DNA of 64,000 bases from Oxytricha trifallax (Eukaryota > Ciliophora > Spirotrichea > Sporadotrichida > Oxytrichidae): contig ARYC01017338.1 of assembly GCA_000711775.1 (NCBI GenBank), forward strand, positions 1-64,000, in the 5' to 3' direction. Numbering within the stretch: position 1 is the first letter of the stretch; every line of letters starts with the position of its first letter. Below are positions 11,053 to 21,788 of the stretch, in pieces. Below the pieces are notes generated by a model that ran no database searches, was not told where the DNA came from, and was given only the letters and a program-made list of their open reading frames with translations. Position numbers and translations under genes: made by a program.

Positions 11053-12657
11053 TCATTCGCTTAAATCTAATAATTATATGTAAATACAAAATCTCCCTTC
11101 TCTTTCGCATACTTTAGCTATATCATCGCTGGCTCTCTTAGCAGCACTCTTAATAAAATCTACTGTATCTATCATCAGTTCGTGCATCAAATGAGTAAAA
11201 ATTTATGCAAAATCCAAAATTAAATGAATGATGAAGAAATTACTTACACTATTTTAATCATTATTTTAATTAATCTAATTAAAAATTACACTATGTCGAA
11301 ATTATGTTCATTTCGAGATAGAGTGCGATAAAATTATAATTTTAATTTAATATGGTATAAAGAGTAAAAAAATGGAATTACTTTTTTAATTATTTAAAGT
11401 TCATATAAAAAGAATTAATAAAATAAAAATGAATGATTAAAAGTATATAATTAAACTGCTTTGTTTTTAATATTTAATAATTAATTAATTAAATGCAAGT
11501 GATAGAAATAAAACGTTAGCAAGTAAAAAAATGAACTTTAAATAATTAAAAAAGTAATTCCATTCTTTTACTCTTTATACCATACTAAATTAAAATTATA
11601 ATTTTATCGCACTCATATCTCGAAATGAACATAATTTCGACATAGTGTAATTTTTAATTAGATTAATTAAAATAATGATTAAAATAGTGTAAGTAATTTC
11701 TTCATCATTCATTTAATTTTGGATTTTGCATCAATTTTTACTCAAGAATAGAGCAGCAATTTCTTATAATGACCTTTCAATAATCCCCAATATAATTCAA
11801 TTCCATTGAACTAAGGGCTGTAAGGAACATTAAAATACAGGTGGTTATATTGAGCCTTTCAAATTCCTTTCCTTGAGTCTTTAGTTTATTGAACTGACAA
11901 GTTATCAAGGAATAGAATAATTTCTTAGTCACCGTACTTATCTCTGAGTTATTGCAAGAACTTAATATACTATTCAGTCTTTATAGAACGAGGGTGAATA
12001 ACATAAGTCTCGAGGCCACTATCTTCATTATTCCTCCAAGTATTGCATGAGTTTAAGCCTTAACCTTTTGATCATAAACTTCTATATTACTATGCCTCTT
12101 GTACCAAGACCTTGATATAAATGTGTTGAATGTAAATACAGCTTGATCAGCGTGTATAAACCTTATATTATGCTCTTAAGACCTCTGCATTTAATCGAAT
12201 ATATAATTTAAATTAGTTTTATAAAATGGAACATTTAAATCAATAACTCTCTTATGCGATTGACGGTCTTGTAAAATTTTCCATTCTTGTTATATATGCT
12301 AGCTATAGATTAAGAAGAGATATGAATCTCAGAGAATTGGCCATGAAACATCACAGCCCTCTAGGCTAGAGAGAAATGAGCCCAGTTTATAAGAGTCTTA
12401 TCATTAATAAGATAGTCAATATGATGCTGCTAAAATTTTAAGGGTCTCTTAGGCTTATTATTAAGATGCTATCTCTTTAAATTCAATGCTAATAGTCAGT
12501 GAGACCTTACAGTTGCTGGAGATTTATGGGGTAGCCTTGATATAGATGTGTAATTAAGTATAGGCTTGAGTTCATCACTACAATCATCTCAACCATAACA
12601 CAACATAAACAAGAAGTCTTTATGCTAACTGTCCTAAAGTGACCCCAAACCTCGCAT
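11053..12657 (-). pseudogene. TBE 42-kDa transposase, decayed and interrupted (copy 2)
   Basis: Minus-strand homologue of the TBE3 transposase. Recognisable pieces include the region around the first catalytic Asp (HADQAVFTF) and the HKTKDS-like stretch after the second. The 551-bp family C foldback sits in the C-terminal part, and additional frame disruption is visible near the start. It encodes a DDE-type Tc1/mariner-IS630 transposase in intact relatives; this copy cannot be functional as read. Confidence 0.8.
11193..11743. mobile_element. Family C foldback (MITE-like), 551 bp
   Basis: Ends GAGTAAAAATTTATGCAAAA and its reverse complement with one mismatch. The arms pair for about 200 bp (for example ATGGTATAAAGAGTAAAAAA against its inverse near 11575). 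It interrupts the TBE2 transposase gene. No coding sequence and no shared sequence with families A or B. Confidence 0.85.
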
Positions 12658-12796
12658 ATACTCACTTATATTAATATTATTTAAACTTAAAACCCTTATA
12701 TAAACACCTATTAAAACCCTAATACAGAATGCACTAATAATCTACTTTTATTAAGCAAAAACTTAATCAAACTACTGAAGAGGTTTTGGGGTTTTT

Positions 12797-13058
12797 ATTG
12801 TATACTTTTTATTTTAATTTGCTATATTATTAAATTTGAAAATTTTATAGCCATTAATAATTAGAAAATGGTTATAAAATTTTTGATCATTTAAAATTTA
12901 AATTCATTCTTTCCATTATCTTCTATATATAATACATCAATTTAAATATGTAAATCATTCATTTTAAAGAGATTAAATTTATAAAACTTTTAGATAGACT
13001 TATTCTTTTTTCATTTAAATTCAGTTTTTAGTTAAGAGAATGTTATATTTATAAATAT
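12797..13058. other. AT-rich spacer right of TBE2
   Basis: About 260 bp of AT-rich sequence between TBE2 and the 3' end of the complete gene X. It does not continue the eIF2B-alpha fragment on the other side of TBE2. No gene seen. Confidence 0.5.
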
Positions 13059-14911
13059 TCATTAGTTATTCGCATTAAAATAATCTTCAATCTGCTTTTA
13101 AAGAGCATCTGTTTGATGAATTCTTATTTAATCTTAGCTAATCTCTAAGGGGCTTGAATTATCATGTGTCATATACTCTTTATCTTAGCTAATCTCTAAG
13201 GAGCTTTAATTTTCATGTGTCGTATACTCTTTATCTTCAACTTTCTATTCTGCTTCTTCCAGCTATAATAACTAATCGCTTGATAGCTATTATTTAACTA
13301 GTTTTATTATGTCACTGATGATTATTTCAAACATTTTATCATTATAATTCTCAATTATATTTTTAGCAGTCCAAAGACTTGATGCGGTATCACAACCACA
13401 GTAAGCTAATTCCCTCAAACACAAAGCATAAGTAGTTTTGCCAAATTGAATTTAAAATTCATTAAACCCTTCAATAACTTTTTGTAATATTTTAAGATAA
13501 TCTCTCTTGAAATCATTTGGTTATAAACTTTTTCTTAAAATGTTTAAAGGGAGCCTCAAAGTTTGTGCTTTCCATATTGACTGCCTAAATTTTCCATATT
13601 TATATTTATTGACAATTATTTTTGCCCTTTTAACACTAAAATCTAACTTGAAATAGACCCTATCATATTCACACCATAGCTAAGTTTATTATATAATCTT
13701 TTGTTCATTCATTAGAAGTTCACTTTATTTCAAATATATTTTAGCTATTGGTAAGTTATTTAACCAAATGTTGAAATCAGCAAGTAATATTGTCAGAATT
13801 TACTTGAAAAATAGAAATTAAATTAGTTCTGTTTTTAAATAAAAACTGATGGGCAAACTGTAATTATATGCATGTTTTAATATCAGAGGGATATTAATAT
13901 CGAATTAAATCTATTAAAAAATGAGACAAAATAGTGCCGGTAATATATAATCCAGCTAATTATAGCTCACCCTGGACTGGAAAAAAAATCACCAAATCTT
14001 AACAATATCTAAATTATAGAAATTTGATTTAGATAAGTTTATGAGTATTCTCAACTTAAATTTGGTATATTAGTGTTCAGACATAAAAAACTTTTTTTCT
14101 TAATACGGACGGTAGATGTATCTGAGTGAGTTGACGTAGCAATCCTTAACATGATGGTAGTGAAGTAAAAAAGTCTACAAATAAAAATCTAGCAACCACT
14201 CCGCTTTCCTCACTATACCAAGATGTCACTAATTGACAGAGCCTAACAGATATTAATTGTATTTTAATTTAAATTAATTTCCTAATTTTTGAAATATGCC
14301 TACAATATTAAAACTTAAATTTTATTTAAATCATCATGACTATTTAGTTCTTACTCTATCGCTTTAAGCTTATCATGCATTTTTTAACTGTGATCTTATT
14401 TAATCAAGAAATTTATCTTTAATTTTATGAATTTCAACTATAAAATTGTATAGTCAAATAAATCTTTTGTTCTCATAAGGTGCTTAATAAGATCTTCGCA
14501 TTAATCATATTAAGAAAGATTATACAAAATTTCGCACAACATAATGTAGAAAAATTACTTAAAAACTTCTTGTTGTTTTTTTATCCAAATAAGAGTTTTG
14601 TTTGTATCTATTTAAAAATTTTCTGGAAAGACACCTTTTTTAATATTTTAATAGATTTCTAAGAAGTTCTTAAAAAAACCTGAAAACTATTAAAGATCCA
14701 TATATTTTCCTTTTTTAATATTTCGAAAGACTTTGAAAAAATGTTTCATTTCTTAATTTATCAACTTTTTTGACATTTTATAAATCAAATTCTCTTTACA
14801 AGAAGATTTAAGTTTATCATGCCTTCTAAATCTCAAGCAATTGCATAATTCAAAAGAGTTTCTGTTTTAAGAAGAATCATTAGGGGTTTTCCTTTAAGTA
14901 ATTTAGTTCAT
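13059..14911 (-). CDS. Gene X, right paralogue: unknown helical protein
   Basis: Starts at ATG 14911 (MNQITQRKTPNDSS) and is open to about 14250. After a non-coding stretch of about 400 bp holding an old SINE-like fragment, coding resumes near 13830 and runs to a TGA at 13059. Conserved stretches include YIMLCEILYNLSQ, SVKRAKIIVNKYKYG, LYPLNILRK-like leucine-rich helices, and CLRELAYCGCDTASSLW. The C-terminal tail has two copies of a 17-residue repeat. No signal peptide or membrane segment. I do not recognise the family; the repeating helices suggest a scaffold such as a TPR-like solenoid, which is only a guess. It is transcribed away from eIF2B-alpha. Confidence 0.75.
13135..13238. repeat. 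Two tandem 51-bp units in gene X tail
   Basis: TAGCTAATCTCTAAGG recurs 51 bp apart. In frame on the minus strand each unit encodes a 17-residue motif of the form (S/T)LEISQDKEY-THxN. The two units are slightly diverged, so the duplication is not recent. Confidence 0.8.
14050..14247. repeat. Old fragment of the SINE-like element (right paralogue)
   Basis: Matches the 5' third of the full elements (TATCTGAGTGAGTTGACGT, identical over 19 bases). It lies at the orthologous point to the fragment at 3826, inside the non-coding gap of gene X. Confidence 0.7.
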
Positions 14912-14921
14912 GATTATTTTG

Positions 14922-15578
14922 ATGATGATTAATGATTTAAAATCAAATAAATTTAACATATCACTGTTTAATACTAAAATCAAACCATCATTTTAGTCGT
15001 GACGTAGAGCGTATCTGAGTGAGTTGACGTGGCAAACTTCCGTGACGTGGCAGTCGTAAAGTAGAAAACTCCGAAAAAACCAATCTCGCTATCACCTAGT
15101 CTTCTCCCAGAATCAAGATGTCCCACAACAGAGCTTGTGAGATCCAATTCGGTGATAGAAGGTGGAGAAAAACGCTTACCGGTCCCACCGCTGCTGGGAA
15201 ACATAATCCCTGTCCTTTCGCTGTGGTAGCTTCAGTACCCTAACCCGGTGTGGGAGAAAAATCCTTATCGTTGGCTTCGATGGTTCCGTCTTCTCACTTT
15301 CGAAGGCAGAGCGTACCTTCATCCTGCTCCCTATTACCTAGGAAACTGAACTCAAGCCAGGAAGCTCATCTATGCAGGGAAATCCTTAGCGTGCAGACGA
15401 CTCGAGGAGTCTAGGATCTGACAGATTGAACCCCGCCGACTGGCCCCTAATGCGTTGCGCCCAGCAACCCCCTACCTGCCCTCGGTAGGCCTTAGTGTAG
15501 TAGAAAGCTCTATCAGAAAGTCTCCAGCCTCGGGCCCCTGTGGGTCACCCTATCCTTATAACTTTCTAATTTAATATT
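14922..15578. mobile_element. SINE-like GC-rich element, copy 1
   Basis: 657 bp, strikingly GC-rich compared with its surroundings, and nearly identical to 57664-58333. It is flanked by a 12-bp target duplication ATGATTATTTTG (14910-14921 and 15579-15590); the left paralogue shows the empty site. There are no terminal inverted repeats, no poly(A) tail and no long ORF. On the minus strand GGTTCAATCTG resembles a pol III B box, but no convincing A box was found. The length of the target duplication suggests target-primed retroposition. The left duplication overlaps the ATG of gene X. Confidence 0.85.
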
Positions 15579-15590
15579 ATGATTATTTTG

Positions 15591-16213
15591 TTATTATACG
15601 ATTATTAAATTATAATCATAGAACATTATTCTAATTATACTTATAATTAGAATAATGTTCTCGTTTTAATAGATATTCTGTATAAATTTTACAATTTAAA
15701 TTATCAAAAAATATGCAATTTTTTATTTTCCATTTTATTTTAAATGAAAGATTCTATAGAAATTACTAACTAAAAAAATATTGATTGACAAATTACTTAT
15801 AAAAATTCTTATTTTTAAATCTAATAATAAATTTAAAACAAAATTTAATTTATCATGTAATAAAAATTCATTTGGTTGCATATTTTTTAATTAATAATAT
15901 TTTTTATTTTGTAAATATAGAAATTGAAATATCTTAAATATTTACATGACAGTATTTTTATCATTTAAATAATAATCTTTTTATAAATAATAATAATCTT
16001 TCATAGTCTTTTTAGAGCCAATAAAATTGGATAGTATTGAACTATCAATATAAAAAATTATTCTCATTTTATTTTAGATTTAAAAACTCCTTTTTTTCTT
16101 TCAAAATTACTTATAAATATGTATATTCTTCCTTTTTAATACCTAAATGGATTAATAAATTATTAATTGTGCAATTCATTTATTTAATAATTAATAATTG
16201 TATAAAAGATATA
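15591..16213. other. Divergent intergenic region (right copy) with conserved hairpin
   Basis: AT-rich spacer upstream of eIF2B-alpha and, before the SINE-like insertion, of gene X. It contains a perfect hairpin at 15621-15660 (GAACATTATTCTAATTATA arms, 2-nt loop). Compared with the left copy the stem is preserved while the loop has changed. Confidence 0.6.
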
Positions 16214-17262
16214 ATGGACAACCCCCATCAAGCCCCAACATAAAGCTATACAGATCTTTTCATATCTGAAGCCAAGCGCACTTCACACATAGTTGCAGTA
16301 ATTAAGAGTTTAGCATATATGGTTGAACACTGGTCTGGAAAAACCTGCTCAGGGCTCATGTAGGAAACAGAAAAAGCTTGTGAAAATCTTTTGGAATCTG
16401 CTAAAGATAATGAAATATTGAAGAACAAGACTTCTCTCACCATAAAGGCAGTATGCGCCATTTATAGAAGATTAGTTAAGAATGTTTGCCAAACAAATGA
16501 CGATCAAGATATCGACATAATCAAGGAGAAGATTCATGAGAGAAGTTAAATATTGTGCCAACATGCAGTCACTTCAAAGAACAGAATTGCATAAAATGCT
16601 AAAGCACTGCTTAGAGATGGAATGGTAAGTTCATTATGACAAATTCTAAGTTCATTTAATTTATACTTTAACTTTAGACTATCTTGATTCATGGTTAATC
16701 TTCAGTTGTAATGCACACTATAATTAAGGCTTCTCAAAGAGGAATTAAATTGAATGTGATAGTTACTGAATCTCTAAACTTCTCAGGTCAAAGTATAAAG
16801 AAGCAACTTGAAGAATCAAACATTCCAACTAAAGTTATTTAGGATGCTGCCGTAGCTGTAGTAATGCCTTAAATTGACGCTATTTTTGTAGGATGTGAAG
16901 CAGTCGTTGAAAATGGAGGTGTGATCAATAAAATTGGTACCTTCACAATTGCTCTAGTTGCTAAAACATTCTAGAAACCTTTCTATGTGTTTACTGAATC
17001 GCTTAAATTCATGAAGGAATTCCCTTTGAGATAAGAAGATGCTCTGGAATTAGCTACTTCTGGATAGGTAGACATCTATTAATAATTCAATCAAATTTTA
17101 AATTAGTAATTAGACTTTTAGCAATTTAATATATAAAACATTGAGAAGTTATTAGTTGATTACACACCTCCTGAATATATTTCACTACTCTTTACCAGTA
17201 TTGGAATATTTACCCCTTCAGCTGTTTGCGATGAACTTATAGAGTTCTTTTCAGGTTAATGA
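16214..17262 (+). CDS. EIF2B1: Translation initiation factor eIF2B subunit alpha
   Basis: Regulatory alpha subunit of eIF2B, the GDP-GTP exchange factor for eIF2 in the cytoplasm. ATG at 16214, stop TGA at 17260. One 53-nt intron at 16625-16677 (GTAAGT...TTTAG). Family landmarks are [44 protein letters not shown] followed by [22 protein letters not shown], and the C-terminal [11 protein letters not shown]. About 330 residues, normal for the family. No IES detected inside this copy. The 5' end is duplicated at 5261. Confidence 0.96.
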
Positions 17263-17379
17263 AGTAGTTTTAATTTGACAATTAATTTAGCCTTTTTTAT
17301 TCTCTTTTTACTTTCCATAGATCAGTTTAGTTCGAATTTGAGCACACTGTGATAATTTTAATTTTAACACGAATTAAAT

Positions 17380-20300
17380 ATGACAGACTTCTAATCAAAG
17401 TATGCCTTTGCCTTCGATGACAGCTCCGATGAAGACCAATCAACTTAGAAAGTTTAAGAAAATATCGCCTTAGCCCCAATCGCTACCACTAATTCAGTTT
17501 AGGGCCTCTTTGGAAACGAATCATCTGATTCAAATGTATTCTAGTAGCAGTTAAGCAAGCCAATTTAGTAGCTTCAGTAACATAGTAGCAATTAGAGTAA
17601 TCTATAGACTACTCCAATATATTAGAATTCCATTAGCAATCAATAAGTTGAAGTTAGGCCAACTTAGTAAATGAACACAAGTTAGATTTTAACATGGAAT
17701 GATGATGCTGGTAATACGGATTTCTAATTCAGTCAAGGAAACTAAGATGATCAATAGAATAATCTAAGTTCTAGCTAAAATATAAACACACCTGCGGTCT
17801 ATCAATTTGAAGATGATAACTAGGGATATGTTGGTATTGGGTATAATTAGTAATAGGAAAATATCGTTCCTCTTGGCATAAGCTAAAATTTCTAAGTTAA
17901 GTCATTAGCAAGCTCAGATCACTCTTAAACTCAAAAGTCAGACTACGTGAACTTAAATCAAAGTTAGATTTAGAACAATCTTGATATTAGCTATAATTCA
18001 CAAAGCTCATAACAGATATCATAGAGTAACTTTAAAGATAGTAATGTAAATGAGTAGTAAAATTACTTTTCATCTGATCAAATTGGAGGACAAAAATTGG
18101 AATAATCTATTCCTAATACAAGCACATAAATTGATGTTAGGGCTCCGATTGAATAAAGTCATTAAGCTTCCCAGTCACAAACTTTTTAACTTTAATTATT
18201 AGAAAATTTTATTCTACTTTTTATAGTTTCTCATAACTTATAAATCTGATTATTTTTATCATTAATATAAACTTTGAAGAACATTTAGACATCAAAAGCC
18301 CCAATCAACAGTTTCTTCAAAGATTTGCTTTAAGATTCAGAAAGTGATGAAGATGAAGATCCAATGAGTTTCATGAAAAATTTAACCCCAGTTAATCTAC
18401 CCATTTAAAATTAATATTAAAAAAACCAAAATTACTTTGTAAGAAAAAATAAAAAGATAAAATCACATAACTGGAAATAATTTAGTGCAAAATTTTTAAA
18501 AGTAAATCCATATTATAAAAAGCATTTTATACTATTCTAAATATATGAAAGCAGTAAATAATAATTATTTAATCTAAGCTTTTTAACATTAATAACTCTT
18601 AATAGAAATAAAAGAAACTTGTTTCATCAATATCTCATTCAGAATTTCCAAATTAATTATCATTATTTAATAATTTAGCAAAATTCCATCATAAAACAAT
18701 TATATCATCGAAGAAGAAGAGCAGAAAGTTGATACTTAGTAATTCTAAGTTTATAATTTCTCACAAATTCAAGACAATCAAATCGTTTAGAAATAAGAAG
18801 TTTATGAACAAATTGCTGGGAATCACGATTAAAGCTCCAATCAAATATGATATTTTATTAAATATAAATTGATCATAAATTTAATCAAATTGAGGATTTG
18901 TAAATAAATGATTAGTATTAATAAGAAGTGGATGATCATACTTAAAATCCATCTCATTCAGATTAGCATCTTTATCATCATGAAAAATTTTACTAGTTCC
19001 AAGATTCCCAAAAAATCACTCAAATGCTAATTCTAGATGATAGGGATCAAATTGAGATAGAGGAGGATATTATATAAATAATTAGATTAATTGTATTGAT
19101 TTTAGATTTTAAATTTAAAGCAATTTATTTTTAGAAGTAATTAAGACTAAGACTATTAAAACTAACAAAATTTTTAAAACATCGAAGATAATCATCAAGA
19201 TACTAATAATAACTCAAATAATTAAAATGATTGGGTTGAGCAACCAGTACTCACAAATTTAATTGCAGTCGATCAGTAAAGCTAGCTGTAGAATAAATCA
19301 GAAGAATTTGATGTTTTAGAATAACATGAATAACCTCCTAGAATAATTTTAGGCACAAATTAGAATATTTAAAAGATTGAAGATGTAAAGATTTAAAGAT
19401 CTAATCCCCTACATTTAAATCAAACCTAACAGAATCCATAATAAATACATAATCAAATTAAATTAAACTAAGATACACAACCCATAGAAAGTTATTCTTT
19501 TGATTAGAGAAAGCTTTTCTATTCACTTGGACAAATAATTCATGAAAACCCCATTTTTGACAATAAATTAAAAGAGAGATTGATATAATAAATAGATGAA
19601 TACCTAAGTTAAGACTAATCTTTAAGCAGTCTGAATAAGGGTCTCTGGACACTATTTTAATATTCAACTAATTTAGCGTAACAAAAGTCAAGCCAAAGTG
19701 CTACAGTTGGTCACCTGCCTTATTTCTTAGAAATTGATAATCCATTTATGAGTGGCTAAAGAAACTTGATTGTCGAATTACTATGTGATGGATAATCACT
19801 GTCGCAATCTATTTAGAACAAAATGAGATAGATCAATGTAAATTAACTTCAAGAAGGAAGCCAAGAATTTTAAGGATAGCTAAGCTCAAATGTATTTGAC
19901 TCAGATAAAGGAATATAATTTAAGGAATTGGCATAGAACTTGCTAAGTTAAAGTCAATTTAGTGATTCATTACTCTTTTCAAGTTTGTTCTGTAATCAAA
20001 GAGATAGAAATCAAATTTTCTTTGAATATATTGAAAAGAGATTTGCTCCTAGTCATCCTTTGTATCCTTTAATGATGATCTTAACTGATAATGTAAAAAC
20101 TTATATAATTTATCAATTTTATTTTAGCATCTACGACTGTTTGAAAGAGAGGAATGTATGGAATAACTTGTTAATAACTGGAAAATTACTTTATTTTATT
20201 TAAATCTAAACATCGATTTTGATCAAAGCAGTTGATAATTTCCCAAATCTAAATGGCCACATTTATAAGTATTGCCATAAAATTCATAAATTTTCAATAA

Positions 20301-21674
20301 ATGATTGATTTCATTATTATCTTGTAATACCTCAACAAGCTTTCTACAGCAATCTATAATACCAAAAAAGTAATCAAAACTATGAATTAAAAATATTTTG
20401 TAGGATAAAGTAGCTCTATGTTTCATTCATATTCTCCTAGGTGACCTGTCACAAATAGATTAAAGTATAGTAAATGAAATTAGTTAAGATTTACAAATAA
20501 ATTATCTGCTTACTTTAAGTTGGATGTTAGCTCCCAGAAACGAAACTGTTTCGAAACATAAGGTTTTTCTAGCTTACTAAAGAGCTTTGATTTATTAAGA
20601 TTTGGACTATGCAAAGAGATTTAAAAATTTAATATCTTTTAAATAATTATTAAAATGAGATAATATGAGGACTAAATAAGTCTAGTTGTCAGTTACTCTA
20701 ATTACTTAGAACCTCATTTGAGAAACAGTCCCGCATTTATAAACATGCAGAGCTAAGCCGATTTACTAGATTAATAAGACCAAATTAATCCTAATTCAAA
20801 TAAAAATACAAACTAAAACTCTAAGCAAAATTCTAGATCTTAATCATTCTCAAGCAATGATGACACAAAGAAGACTTCTGAGCAATTAGCTTAAGGTGCC
20901 AGAAATTTTGTAGCTGGATTTGGTGGATTATTTAAGAAAGTTATTGATTAAGCATCTAATATTTAAAAGACAATTATCAATGAGCTGTAAGTAAACTAAG
21001 AAGAGGATAGAAATATCTAGAGTGACAATCTTCATACTTTGAAGTCCAGTCCATTTTAAGAAAGTCCTTCTAAATTGTTCTTGGAAGATTCTTCAAATTT
21101 TAGAAGTGATAGCTAACTAAACTTGAGCTCTCATCATTAAGAAATTGTGTTGTAAAATGCGGATATTTCCCTAATTCAATCTTAGACAAACATACAAAAT
21201 GTAGATGCCTCAATATTTCAACATCAAGTTCTAAACCACTAGGTGAGATCCACCTTCAATCCACCTGCGAGGTTTTAAGCTCCTAGAATTTTAAGACCTT
21301 AGGGTCCTCCAAGATTCACAGCACCTATCATTAGACCATAAGTAAACTTTTTGGTGCAACCAGAGTAAAAAGTATTTGAGATCTAAGAGACAACTCCTTA
21401 ATTCGATTCTTAGCAGTTGATCTTATAAAATTAGAGTATTTAGGACACTTCATTCAATAATTAACATTAATTAGAATCAGATATTGCACCTCCTGTAGGC
21501 AATCCCTTCGGAATAGTCCAAAGGTCTAATTCAAATTAACAACCTTAAAGTAGAGTACCTGCAGGAAGAGGTAGAGGCAAGCCATAATATGCAAGTTTAC
21601 TTCATCATTAAGAAGATTAGCAACATTTATAAAACACAATACCTTAAAGACCTCATATGCCATTACCTGAATGA
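17380..21674 (+). CDS. Sec16-like COPII scaffold, multi-exon and scrambled
   Basis: Sec16 organises ER exit sites and binds COPII coat proteins. The N-terminal third (MTDFQSKYAFAFDD...) is disordered and rich in Gln/Asn, with acidic SDEDED patches. The central conserved domain starts near 19490 (SYSFDQRKLFYSLG, LWTLFQYS). It continues ELAQNLLSQSQFSDSLLFSS, RFAPSHPLYPLMMILTDN, NNWKITL, and KHKVFLAYQRALIYQDL, the last matching the FQVFKxxYAxRL helix of Sec16. The C-terminal tail has GFGGLFKKVI and RGRGKPQYASLL, the latter like the RxRYVDVL box. A 35-nt intron starts at 20093. Part of the central domain is encoded in reverse at 20246-20412. Two to four further introns or IESs lie in 18190-19000 and around 20640; their limits are uncertain. 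Confidence 0.85.
20246..20412 (-). other. Inverted MDS of Sec16 with matching pointers
   Basis: Between forward Sec16 segments, the sense strand has no reading frame but the minus strand encodes SYKIFLIHSFDYFFG then DCCRKLVEVLQ and INHLLKIYEFYG. Those residues fit the missing Sec16 helix (GD-L--G---AH-CYL-A in animals). TACTTTAT at 20187-20194 recurs inverted at 20405-20412, and TAGATT at 20456-20461 recurs inverted at 20246-20251. Both pointers fall in the same codon phase on either side, so inversion gives one continuous frame from WKITL through GHLDQSIVNEI. The 51-bp and 43-bp stretches beside it would be IESs. Confidence 0.82.
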
Positions 21675-21788
21675 AATCAATGCCTTTTTACAATTTGAGT
21701 AATATTTTAATGTATCAATCACTTTCTATTATTTCTGAATTGATCAAGTTTAGGAAATAAAGGTGTTAATAAAATTAAGTAGTCATAT

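Larger units (their letters stand above)
5461..12796 (+). mobile_element. TBE transposon copy 2, enlarged by three nested insertions
   Basis: Left end AACCCCAAAACCCCTTC, right end GGTTTTGGGGTTTTT. Gene order is the same as TBE3: 57-kDa gene (minus), 22-kDa gene (plus), transposase (minus). Three palindromic elements interrupt it (7585-9152, 9995-11047, 11193-11743). Subtracting them leaves about 4.16 kb, close to the 4117 bp of TBE3, so the whole length is accounted for. The bases just outside the two ends do not form a clear ANT duplication, and the flanks do not rejoin into one gene, so a flank has probably been deleted or rearranged. All three ORFs look decayed. Confidence 0.92.

Noticed and set aside
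14922-15578. GC-rich element as a tRNA, rRNA or LTR
   Set aside because: No cloverleaf or rRNA match could be seen. The 12-bp target duplications and the lack of TG...CA ends argue against an LTR. No retrovirus-like or capsid-bearing element was recognised anywhere in the window.
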